Shown here: positions 26,363 through 34,176 of the stretch, piece by piece
Position numbering within the stretch: position 1 is the stretch's first letter
Layout: each line of letters begins with the position of its first letter
Source: Gammaproteobacteria bacterium
GTDB taxonomy: Bacteria; Pseudomonadota; Gammaproteobacteria; SZUA-229
Assembly: GCA_024636785.1 (NCBI GenBank)
Contig: JAGXGK010000015.1
Coordinates: 140,349 to 204,348, forward strand
Length of the DNA stretch: 64,000 nt
Reading direction: 5' to 3'
Translations under genes and position numbers: made by a program
Notes under the pieces: model-generated
Seen by the model: the letters and a program-made list of their open reading frames with translations, nothing else
The model's database searches: none
Told to the model about the DNA's origin: nothing

Positions 26363-26779
26363 ATGAGTAATGAATGCATTTTTTGCAAGTTCAGGGATGA
26401 GAGAGTTCTAGGAGAATGTGAATATACAATAACTTTTCTGGATACTTACCCCGCGACTCCTGGACACACATTGATAGTTCCGAAGCGGCATTTTGCCTCT
26501 TTTTTTGAAGCTACAGAAGACGAGATGCTCGCTATTGGCAAGGCTATTCAGAAGGCTAAAGTTATTTTAGATAAAGAGTTCGCACCAGATGGTTACAATA
26601 TCGGGATTAATGTTGGTGAGACTGCTGGGCAGAGTGTTCACCATTTGCACGTGCATGTTATGCCAAGATATAAAGGTGATGTTGAGGATCCGCGAGGTGG
26701 CGTGCGATGGATTTTATGGAACAAGGCTAACTACTGGAAAGACAAAAAAATAGTTAATACAATATCAAATTCGTTCTGA
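26363..26779 (+). CDS. HIT family hydrolase
   Basis: 138-residue histidine-triad protein. The triad SVHHLHVHVMPRY (HxHxH) is at about residue 95. The N-terminal CIFCKF pair together with downstream His residues can bind zinc, as in Hint-type proteins. HIT proteins hydrolyse nucleoside phosphoramidates and related AMP conjugates. Adenylylsulfatases and APS-acting HIT enzymes are known in some eukaryotes, so its place near the APS reductase genes is notable. Tail-to-tail overlap with the DUF4279 gene is 15 bases. Confidence 0.9.
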   Translation: MSNECIFCKFRDERVLGECEYTITFLDTYPATPGHTLIVPKRHFASFFEATEDEMLAIGKAIQKAKVILDKEFAPDGYNIGINVGETAGQSVHHLHVHVMPRYKGDVEDPRGGVRWILWNKANYWKDKKIVNTISNSF

Positions 26780-27196
26780 AAGCTGATAATCTATATTAAT
26801 AAACGCCCCGATCTCTGCCAGAAATTTAACCATTCTGGCACCGAAGCCTACATCCGGACAGGTTTCATCCTTATCAACCGATAAGGTTAGTACCACGCCA
26901 ATTCTGGGCGACAGGTTGTGGCTTTTACACACTTGCAGAATTCCTTCCTTGACTGGTTCAAGTTGCTTAAGAATGATTTCAGTCAACTTATAAACATCGA
27001 CCTCATCAGTGCCATTTTCCGTCGTGACAGTATCTGTCGATAATTCCCATGAGCTAATCGCGGGTTTATCCAGTCCGCTTCTGGTACCGGCACTATCGAC
27101 TGAGGTGGGCTCTATGCCAAGCAAGCGAGTGATGTCATCGGGGTTAAAATGATAACCAGCAAGTGTGAAGTGGACTCGTGCTTTATTAGATGCCAA
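26765..27196 (-). CDS. DUF4279 family protein
   Basis: 143-residue soluble protein with the DUF4279 pattern: an N-terminal strand (ARVHFTLAGYHFNPDDITRLLGIEPTSV), a central SSWELSTD motif, then a helix that carries ILKQLEPVKEGILQVC. DUF4279 proteins are small and have no known activity. The gene is on the opposite strand to its neighbours and its 3' end overlaps the HIT gene. Start MASNKARVHF is preceded by GGAGG (at about 27206 on the minus strand), an acceptable ribosome site. Confidence 0.8.
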   Translation of the reverse strand: MASNKARVHFTLAGYHFNPDDITRLLGIEPTSVDSAGTRSGLDKPAISSWELSTDTVTTENGTDEVDVYKLTEIILKQLEPVKEGILQVCKSHNLSPRIGVVLTLSVDKDETCPDVGFGARMVKFLAEIGAFINIDYQLSERI

Positions 27197-27502
27197 AACT
27201 TTTTCCTCCAGGAATTTGTTTACATTAATGAACTGTAAATATAGTCTGTGATTATAACGTATAGACTGAATAGACGCGGCTTTCTAATTGAAAATCACGT
27301 AAAACGCAGGACGAAGCCAAAGATGTCGATTCTCTTGTGATAATTATCGTTATTAGAAATATGAATGCCAGGTTAAAAAAATTATAGAAGTCTTCTATTG
27401 CGATTCTGCTCCAAAAAGATGTAAAATTACGTAATATATCGTGATAGTTTTAAAGTGCAATTTCTTGTAGTGGCCATCACGATTTTTAGCAAGAGGTTAC
27501 TC

Positions 27503-27667
27503 ATGAGCGGACACGCACCTGCAACCAGACCAAAAGTTCCTGAAGGTAAATCACGCTTTTTGACAACACGTCAGAAAGAGGCAAATGAAAAGGGTTACGT
27601 AGGGTACGATACTATCTGGGAATCGTTCCAGAAAGAAGTCCCTTATACGACTCCAAAAAAGCCATAA
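27503..27667 (+). CDS. 54-residue small protein of unknown function
   Basis: The ATG at 27503 is preceded by AAGAGG six bases upstream, a good ribosome site, and opens a 54-residue frame: MSGHAPATRPKVPEGKSRFL... ending VPYTTPKKP. The protein is basic, Lys/Pro-rich and lacks hydrophobic segments. The ORF track's longer version starts inside the leader and is less likely. A terminator-like hairpin follows 12 bases after the stop, supporting a real transcription unit. I do not recognise the family. Confidence 0.6.
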   Translation: MSGHAPATRPKVPEGKSRFLTTRQKEANEKGYVGYDTIWESFQKEVPYTTPKKP

Positions 27668-27679
27668 AATCCCAGTCGC

Positions 27680-27750
27680 ACGCCCAAAAGCTTGTATGAC
27701 CCATTAATCTGAACATTGGGCTACCGTACTAGCCTTTGGGCGTTCTTTAT
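27680..27750 (+). terminator. Terminator-like hairpin after the 54-residue gene
   Basis: ACGCCCAAAAGCT (27680-27692) pairs with AGCCTTTGGGCGT (27731-27743), 12 of 13 positions, with a 38-base loop. TCTTTAT follows. The short T-run makes it a moderate candidate. Confidence 0.55.
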
Positions 27751-28104
27751 CGCCCTCTGTAAGTGCTTGTGCTTTTACCCATAAGGCAGAATACAGACGT
27801 TCTGAATCAAACTTTTCTGTGGCAGTTAAATAATGCTGCGAGTCATCCATGGCGTTCCCTTTCGCAGAATGTTGATACAGATAAGTTCGTTGGCATTGGA
27901 GGAATGTACACAGCTAAACGACGCCAAACAAAACTCTAAGATATTTTTTTGACTTTTTCGCGTCCTTGGCGTTCTTCGCGGACTATCGTTAAGTTATTAT
28001 TTTTATTCAAACTGCGTGGCTGCATAACGCCTTGCACCTATCACCAGACTATTGCGTACGCCTTAATCAACCATGCCTTAACTCTGCGGTGAATGCCTTA
28101 ATCG
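27751..28104. other. Intergenic region with CGCGAAGGACGCGAA-type repeat
   Basis: The remainder of the gap before the TolC/MFP operon holds no supported gene. It contains one copy of the second repeat family (TTTTTCGCGTCCTTGGCGTT, about 27953-27985), also seen at 34.0 kb and 58 kb. Confidence 0.55.
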
Positions 28105-28599
28105 CTATTGTGATTCCAGACTAAACAGCGCTTCATTTTCATTGAACACGGTCGAGCCCTGCGTCACGGATAATGATTTGATCACCCCGTTAACCGGTGC
28201 TTTTACATAAAAATAATCCAGCCAGGCCTGGTGCATTTCAAGCTCGCCCTGGGCTTTTATTAAGGCCTGCTCAGCCAGTTCCAGATCACGTTTGGCACGT
28301 TCCAGGGGTCGGCGGGCGATGACGGTGCGGTCGTACATGTCCAGTGTCTGTTCGTATTCAATTTTAGTGTCTTCCAGTGCAGCTTTGCGATAATTAACTT
28401 CTGCTGCCAGGGCTTTCAGTTCTGCCTGATAACGACGATCGTCAATTTTTAATACCAACTCGCCAGCTTTCACCTGCTGGCCGGTTTTTACCTTTAGCTG
28501 AGTGACCTGGCCTGTTACCAGCGCACCTACTTTTACTTCATCGGCGTGGAGATTAAATGCGAGCAGTGATGCCGCCATTAACAATGTGATTTTTTTCAT
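28105..28599 (-). CDS. Short periplasmic adaptor (membrane-fusion) protein
   Basis: 164-residue exported protein. After a signal peptide (MKKITLLMAASLLAFNLHA), a half lipoyl domain (GALVTGQVTQLKVKTGQQVKAGELVLKID) leads into a coiled-coil hairpin (about residues 55-125). The second half lipoyl domain follows (YFYVKAPVNGVIKSLSVTQGSTV). The usual beta-barrel and membrane-proximal domains are absent: the protein stops at FSLESQ. It is about half the length of a normal RND or ABC adaptor. It follows TolC by six bases in the same operon, and no pump gene is adjacent, so its partner is unknown. Confidence 0.82.
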   Translation of the reverse strand: MKKITLLMAASLLAFNLHADEVKVGALVTGQVTQLKVKTGQQVKAGELVLKIDDRRYQAELKALAAEVNYRKAALEDTKIEYEQTLDMYDRTVIARRPLERAKRDLELAEQALIKAQGELEMHQAWLDYFYVKAPVNGVIKSLSVTQGSTVFNENEALFSLESQ

Positions 28600-28605
28600 A
28601 ATGTG

Positions 28606-29898
28606 TTACTCCGATGCCTGTTTTTGTTGTTCGGCCAGGTTTTGTATTCCGGTTAGCGCCTGCATTTTTGCCCATAGCAGGGCACGTTTTAAATTGAACT
28701 CGAGGACATCGTAATCCGTTTGGGTAATGCGCACCATGGCATTGCCCAGGTCGGTCTGTTGTTCATTTTCATAGATGGCGCGTTTGTAATCCAGGTTGTA
28801 ATCCGCTGCGGTCTGGCTCGCTTCCACGGCCCGCTTCTCGACCGCCAGCAACTCTAGCTGAAAGTACAGGTTCATTATTTTTTCACGAATCTGCTGTTCG
28901 ATTTCGAAAACCCCGGCACGGGTTTCGAGGCGTTGTGCGCGTTCACGATCCACTCGGGACTTGCTCAGGCCGCCATCGTATAAAGGAAAGTCGATCGAAA
29001 CCTGAGCCTGCCAGTGGCCTTCACGTTCCTCCGGATAACTCGATAACTGACCCACCCAGGCATCGGCACGGATTACCGGACGGGCACCGGCCTGGGCACT
29101 TTCTACGCGATACTGGCTGGCATCGTACGCCTGTTTTGCGGCCAGTATGTCCGGGTTATTATCGAGCGCTAGACGCAGATAATCTTCCAGCTCTAATAAA
29201 GCTTCAGGCGGACCGGTTAATTCCGGCAGTGTCAGGTCGGGAAGAATAGCATCGGTGCGTCCCATCGCGTTTACCAGCAGCATCGGCAGTCGGCGTAAAT
29301 CGGTGAGTGCCCGCTGGCGTTTTAGCAGCACTTTCTGATAGTTTTCTTCATTCTCGTAGAGCTCGGTATCTGATGCCAGGCCGAGTTCATGGGCTTCACG
29401 AATTTTATCCAGAGTGACGTAAGCGATGGCCATGGCTTCGTTTTCAACGCGGTAACGCATTTCGGTGAGTAGAACATTAAAGTAGGCGCGCATCAGATCC
29501 AGGCGAAACTGTTGTTCAATCGATTCCAGTCGATACTCATTGGCTTTGGCATCCAGCGTCCAGGCCTGTTCGCTGGCAGCCGTGCGCCCGAAGTCATACA
29601 GCGGCAGGCCCATGTGTAAAGCGGCGAGATTGTAATCCTGATCCTCGTTTCGAAACTCCCGTTTGCCCAGTCGTCCCTGCAAATCAAAATTCAGGCTGTC
29701 CTGCGCGGTGACTTCCATCTGTTGTGCCTGCGCCTGTAATATGCTCGCCTGCTGGCGTAAAAAAGATGGACTCATGTGAGCGGGCTGCTCAAGCACATAC
29801 TCCAGGGTCAATGGTGTCGGCAAAGGTTCGGTTTCCTCTGCCTGAACGCTGAATACGCTCATCAGGCAGGTCAGGCTAACCAGAGTAAATCGTTTCAT
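28606..29898 (-). CDS. TolC family outer-membrane channel protein
   Basis: 430-residue outer-membrane efflux protein. Signal peptide FTLVSLTCLMSVFSVQA is followed by two OEP repeats with the expected heptad-rich helices (for example YRVENEAMAIAYVTLDKIREAHELG and AAKQAYDASQYRVESAQAG) and strand segments LNFDLQGRLGKR and ADAWVGQLSSYPEEREG. It forms an operon with the thioredoxin-like gene upstream and the short adaptor downstream. No inner-membrane transporter is encoded nearby, so export substrate cannot be inferred. Confidence 0.88.
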   Translation of the reverse strand: MKRFTLVSLTCLMSVFSVQAEETEPLPTPLTLEYVLEQPAHMSPSFLRQQASILQAQAQQMEVTAQDSLNFDLQGRLGKREFRNEDQDYNLAALHMGLPLYDFGRTAASEQAWTLDAKANEYRLESIEQQFRLDLMRAYFNVLLTEMRYRVENEAMAIAYVTLDKIREAHELGLASDTELYENEENYQKVLLKRQRALTDLRRLPMLLVNAMGRTDAILPDLTLPELTGPPEALLELEDYLRLALDNNPDILAAKQAYDASQYRVESAQAGARPVIRADAWVGQLSSYPEEREGHWQAQVSIDFPLYDGGLSKSRVDRERAQRLETRAGVFEIEQQIREKIMNLYFQLELLAVEKRAVEASQTAADYNLDYKRAIYENEQQTDLGNAMVRITQTDYDVLEFNLKRALLWAKMQALTGIQNLAEQQKQASE

Positions 29899-29919
29899 AG
29901 CGGAGGGTTCACTGTTCGG

Positions 29920-30429
29920 TTATTTGGACTGAGCGCGTTTGTAGCGGGTAAACGGCATCTCTTTGTAACTGCCGCTGACGGCATATTCACCGAACATTAT
30001 CAGCTCTTCCTTGCTTCTGGTCGGACCGGTAAAGCGCGCTACCGGCTTGCCTTCCAGGTCAAAGATGATCATTACCGGCGTGGCTCTGACCCGATATTTT
30101 TTTTCAGCCATCTCTTTGCCGGTGTCGTATTCGGTGCCGTCAAAATCAACCACCGGGCTGCCACCTAGAATATCGAAAGTGTAATTATTGAAATGCTCAC
30201 GAAAATAGGCGATGACTTCGGGTTCAAGCAGGATGGTTTCCTGCATACGCTGACAAAACGGGCAGTCATCCATTTCAAAGAATACAAATACCCCTTGCTT
30301 GTCGTCGTCACGCGCTAACACCAGCTCTTCTTCAAAGTTGCCAAAGCCAAGATCAAACAATTCGGCCGACCAGGCCTGGCTCGATATGGCCGGCAGTAGC
30401 GTCATCAATAATAGTCTTATAAATTTCAT
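29920..30429 (-). CDS. Periplasmic thioredoxin-fold protein (SoxW-like)
   Basis: 169-residue exported thioredoxin-fold protein. Signal peptide IRLLLMTLLPAISSQAWSA precedes a domain with active site MDDCPFCQRMQETIL and the cis-Pro loop VRATPVMIIFDLEGKPVARF. The CPFC motif and the insert before it resemble SoxW-like and DsbC/Thioredoxin_2 periplasmic proteins of sulfur oxidisers. It is the first gene of the operon with tolC and the short adaptor. A role in keeping a periplasmic sulfur carrier or adaptor reduced is plausible but inferred. Confidence 0.83.
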   Translation of the reverse strand: MKFIRLLLMTLLPAISSQAWSAELFDLGFGNFEEELVLARDDDKQGVFVFFEMDDCPFCQRMQETILLEPEVIAYFREHFNNYTFDILGGSPVVDFDGTEYDTGKEMAEKKYRVRATPVMIIFDLEGKPVARFTGPTRSKEELIMFGEYAVSGSYKEMPFTRYKRAQSK

Positions 30430-30755
30430 CTAACACTCCCAAAATCAGGTCAGGTATTATTTTGAACTTCCAGAGTATGGCAACATCCAATCGTTCTTGT
30501 TCAAACTTTTAACGGTTTTCAATGGATTGAGGTTTTTATGATCAATTATTTATGATCAATTATTTATGATCAATTAAAGGGGCATTTTAGTTTAAAGCGG
30601 ATGACAGCTGTAGGGTGTGGAGTGTGATTTGGCGGAAATTAAATCGATTCTTCTATCAGAATGAGCGCAGACTGCCTTTTATCTTTTACCTGAAGCAGTA
30701 GGCAGCGTAAAATCTGCGCCTCTTTTTCACATACTGTCCGTATCGCGAGTCCACA
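30430..30755. other. Divergent promoter region with a short tandem repeat
   Basis: A 326-base gap between the thioredoxin-like gene (minus) and the SNF2 helicase gene (plus), so it holds both promoters. It contains three perfect 14-bp tandem repeats (30535-30576). No other gene is seen. Confidence 0.6.
30535..30576. repeat. Three perfect tandem copies of TTTATGATCAATTA
   Basis: Unit TTTATGATCAATTA occurs three times without change. Each copy contains the palindrome TGATCA. Repeat number could vary by slippage, or the palindromes could be an operator array. Confidence 0.85.
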
Positions 30756-33700
30756 TTGCAAATCGATTTTAAATTAATGACTGCCCAGCTGCTGATAAAA
30801 AAATGTGGCTACGGGGCTTATGAACGCGGCCGTGATTATTTCATTCAGGGGCGCGCCGACATTGTCGAAACCCGTGATGACGGATTCGGTCGCCTCACGC
30901 TGATAAGCACCGCCCGCGGCAGCAGTCTCTATGGACAGGAAATCATCCTCAAACAGAGCCGTCAGAGTCTGGAGATCAGCGGATTTTGCGACTGCCCGAT
31001 GGACTACAACTGCAAGCATGTCGTAGCCGCCTGCCTTGCCTGGAAAGCGGAAATGGAGTCGACCGGGAAAGTCTCCTCCGGCGATTTCGAGCAGTGGCTC
31101 GGCCATTTTACCGGTCAGGGTGAGAAGGTAGAGCTAATAGCAGAGGAGAAACTGCTCTATCACCTCTCGCCTGCGCGGCGTCAGGGAAACGGTATAAGAG
31201 TGGCTTTCAGCATCGCCAAACGCAAGCGCAATGGTGAGTGGGGCAAAGGCCGTCAGGTTACCCTCTCGACGCTCACCAACCACTACAGCACACCACGCTA
31301 TATGCAGCCGCTGGACGAGGATATTGTAGCGCTACTCAAGGTCACCAGACTCAATCTCTGGAGTGGCGACACCATCTTGAGCGGTGTCACCGGCCATACC
31401 GCGTTGATGCTGATGGTGGAGAGCGGCCGGGCTTTCTGGGGCGAGGAGCGCGCCACACCTTTGCAGCTCTCCGGCGAGCGCGAGGCGATACTGGTCTGGA
31501 CGAAAAAGGGTGATCAGTATCAGTTGGGGCTTGAGCTGGCGGAAGACGGACAGATGTTGCCGGTCAATCCGCCCTGTTATATCGACCCTGAACATTCTGC
31601 CGTGGGTGAACTGCAACTGCTGCCTGGCATCACTGCGGACAAAATCGCCCTGCTGGCGAAGGCGCCACCGGTCAGCGCGAGCGAGGCCCGGCGGATCAGC
31701 CATCAGCTGGCATTGCACCATCCCGAACTGCCGACACCGGAACCGGTGCAGGTGGATGAGCTGCATGAGCCGCCAGTTGCGCATCTGTCCCTGCATTTCA
31801 ATCCCGAGCGGCCATTCGAAGCGGCCATGAGCCTGGCTTTTCGCTATGGTAAGAAGCAGATCAACCCGACCAACCCGGCGCCGGTGATCACCTGCGAGAA
31901 GGAAGATCGGCTGCTGCACATCCATCGCGACTTTGAAGCTGAAGCCGCTGCCCGCGCCACACTGCTCAATGAAACGGCGGTAATCGCGATGGAGCAGCCG
32001 GGGCAATTTATCCTGCACAGCAGCGCTACGCCCGGACGCCAGACGGCCCTGAATGACTGGTTCGATTTTCTCGATACCGCCGTGCCGCGCCTTGAGGCGC
32101 GGGGCTGGGTGGTCGAACCGGCGCCAGAAAGCCCGTTCATTCTGAGCCATGCCGAAGCGGTGGACGCCGAGGTGGATGCCTCGGAGAACGACTGGTTCGG
32201 CCTGCGTTTTGATCTGGAAGTGGAGGGCAAGAAGCTGCCGCTACTGCCGCTGGTGAGTGAGCTGCTGGCCGATTACCAAACCGGCGAGCTGCCTGAAATT
32301 CTCTATCTCGATGCCGGTGACGGTCGCTATATAACTGTGGCGGCAAGCCAGATCGAACCGGTGTTGCAGACCATTGTTGATCTCTATGATCGCGGCGGGC
32401 AGGGCGGCGAGAGCCTGCGCCTGTCACGCCTCGACGCGCCGCGCCTGCTGGAGCTGGGCGAGACCCGTGTGCGCGGCGGCGCGACTCTGCAAGCACTGGC
32501 GCGGCGGCTGCGTAATTTCGAAGGCATCAAGCCAGCCAAGGTACCCACCACCTTCAAGGGCACACTGCGCGGTTACCAGCAGCAGGGCCTCGACTGGTTA
32601 CAGTTTCTACGCAAGTACCAGCTGGCGGGCATTCTCGCCGATGATATGGGGCTGGGCAAAACCGTGCAGGCGCTGGCGCATCTGGCCATCGAAAAGCGTG
32701 CAGGGCGGATGAAACACCCCAGCCTGATCGTTGCCCCCACAAGCCTGATGGGCAACTGGCGGCGCGAGGCGGCGCAGTTTACGCCGGGACTGAAGGTGCT
32801 GGTGCTGCACGGCCCCGAGCGCAGCGAACACTTCGCCACGCTGGACAACTACGACATTATTCTCACCACCTATCCGCTACTGCCGCGTGACCACGAGGTG
32901 CTGCTGGCGAAGTCGTGGCACTATTTGATTCTCGACGAGGCGCAGCAGATCAAAAATCCCCGCTCCCAGGCCGCGCAACTGGTGCGTGAGTTGCAGGCCA
33001 AACACCGTCTCTGCCTCACTGGCACGCCCATGGAAAACCATCTGGGCGAGCTGTGGGCGCAGTTCGATTTTCTGCTGCCCGGTTTTCTCGGTGACCAGAA
33101 GAGCTTCGTTCGCCACTACCGCACCCCCATCGAAAAACAGGGCGACAACGACAAGCTCAAACGCCTTACCCAGCGCACCGCCCCCTTCATGCTGCGTCGT
33201 ACCAAGGAGGTTGTCGCCAGCGAACTGCCGCCGAAGAGTGAGCTGCTGCGCACCGTCCCTATCGAGGGCAGGCAGGCCGCGTTATATGAAAGCATCCGCC
33301 TGAGCATGGAGAAAAAGGTGCGCGACGCCATCGCCCGGAAGGGGCTGGCGCGTAGCCACATCACCATCCTCGACGCCCTGCTGAAACTGCGTCAGGTCTG
33401 CTGTGATCCGCGCCTGCTGCCCGCGGGAACCGGCGGCGTAAAAACCGGCAAGCCCATTGCTTCGGCCAAGCTGGCGATGCTGATGGAGCTGCTGCCGGAG
33501 ATGCTCGACGAGGGCCGACGCATCTTGTTGTTTTCCCAGTTCACCTCCATGCTGAGCCTGATCGAAGAGGCGCTGCAGGGCGAGAATATCGCCTACACCA
33601 AACTCACCGGCCAGACCCGCAAACGCGACGAAGCAATCGAAACCTTCCGTAGCGGCGAGGTGAACCTTTTTCTCATCAGCCTCAAGGCGGGCGGTGTCGG

Positions 33701-33974
33701 CCTCAACCTCACCGAAGCCGACACCGTCATCCACTACGACCCGTGGTGGAACCCGGCAGTGGAAATGCAGGCCACCGACCGCGCCCACCGCATCGGCCAG
33801 CAGAAACCGGTGTTCGTCTACAAACTGATCACCGAAGGCACGGTGGAAGAGAAAATCCTCGCCATGCAGGCGAAAAAACAGCAACTGGCCAACAACGTCT
33901 ACGGCAAAGGCAAAAAAGAGGGCGAGCTGCTAATCGACGCCAGCACCCTTAGTGACCTGCTGGCGGCTGATTAA
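30756..33974 (+). CDS. SNF2-family helicase with SWIM zinc finger
   Basis: 1072-residue helicase. A SWIM zinc finger is at the N-terminus (CDCPMDYNCKHVVAACLAW, about residues 78-96), a long middle region follows, and the SNF2 motor occupies residues 590-1060. Motor motifs are LADDMGLGKTVQ (I), ILDEAQQIKN (II), CLTGTPMENHLGELW (III), SLKAGGVGLNLTEAD (V) and ATDRAHRIGQ (VI). It translocates on double-stranded DNA and probably remodels nucleoprotein complexes. Bacterial members are linked to transcription recycling (RapA) or stress, but none has a clear role. The start at 30756 is a TTG; an ATG 21 bases on (30777) is possible. Neither has a strong ribosome site. Confidence 0.92.
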   Translation: MQIDFKLMTAQLLIKKCGYGAYERGRDYFIQGRADIVETRDDGFGRLTLISTARGSSLYGQEIILKQSRQSLEISGFCDCPMDYNCKHVVAACLAWKAEMESTGKVSSGDFEQWLGHFTGQGEKVELIAEEKLLYHLSPARRQGNGIRVAFSIAKRKRNGEWGKGRQVTLSTLTNHYSTPRYMQPLDEDIVALLKVTRLNLWSGDTILSGVTGHTALMLMVESGRAFWGEERATPLQLSGEREAILVWTKKGDQYQLGLELAEDGQMLPVNPPCYIDPEHSAVGELQLLPGITADKIALLAKAPPVSASEARRISHQLALHHPELPTPEPVQVDELHEPPVAHLSLHFNPERPFEAAMSLAFRYGKKQINPTNPAPVITCEKEDRLLHIHRDFEAEAAARATLLNETAVIAMEQPGQFILHSSATPGRQTALNDWFDFLDTAVPRLEARGWVVEPAPESPFILSHAEAVDAEVDASENDWFGLRFDLEVEGKKLPLLPLVSELLADYQTGELPEILYLDAGDGRYITVAASQIEPVLQTIVDLYDRGGQGGESLRLSRLDAPRLLELGETRVRGGATLQALARRLRNFEGIKPAKVPTTFKGTLRGYQQQGLDWLQFLRKYQLAGILADDMGLGKTVQALAHLAIEKRAGRMKHPSLIVAPTSLMGNWRREAAQFTPGLKVLVLHGPERSEHFATLDNYDIILTTYPLLPRDHEVLLAKSWHYLILDEAQQIKNPRSQAAQLVRELQAKHRLCLTGTPMENHLGELWAQFDFLLPGFLGDQKSFVRHYRTPIEKQGDNDKLKRLTQRTAPFMLRRTKEVVASELPPKSELLRTVPIEGRQAALYESIRLSMEKKVRDAIARKGLARSHITILDALLKLRQVCCDPRLLPAGTGGVKTGKPIASAKLAMLMELLPEMLDEGRRILLFSQFTSMLSLIEEALQGENIAYTKLTGQTRKRDEAIETFRSGEVNLFLISLKAGGVGLNLTEADTVIHYDPWWNPAVEMQATDRAHRIGQQKPVFVYKLITEGTVEEKILAMQAKKQQLANNVYGKGKKEGELLIDASTLSDLLAAD

Positions 33975-33998
33975 GTGTGAATGATTTAAAGCTTTTAC

Positions 33999-34160
33999 CG
34001 CAGAGGCCGCAGAGAAAAACAAATGCTTTAATCCGCAAAAAACGCCAAGGACGCCAAAAAATCTTTTTCAATTATTATTTTTTCTTTTGCCTTTTTCGCG
34101 GATATAGCTTTCGCTTTTATCTGTGTGCATCTGCGGATACAGGTTTTCGTCTTTATCAAC
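33999..34160. repeat. Interspersed repeat element (both arm types)
   Basis: Between the helicase and doeC stop codons lie TACCGCAGAGGCCGCAGAGA (family 1) and CGCCAAGGACGCCAAAAAAT (family 2), with an imperfect inverted part CTTTTTCGCGGATA and a family-like TCTGTGTGCATCTGCGG further on. The gap separates convergent genes, where such repeats may also act as transcription ends. Confidence 0.6.
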
Positions 34161-34176
34161 ATCCACCCACGTTCAG

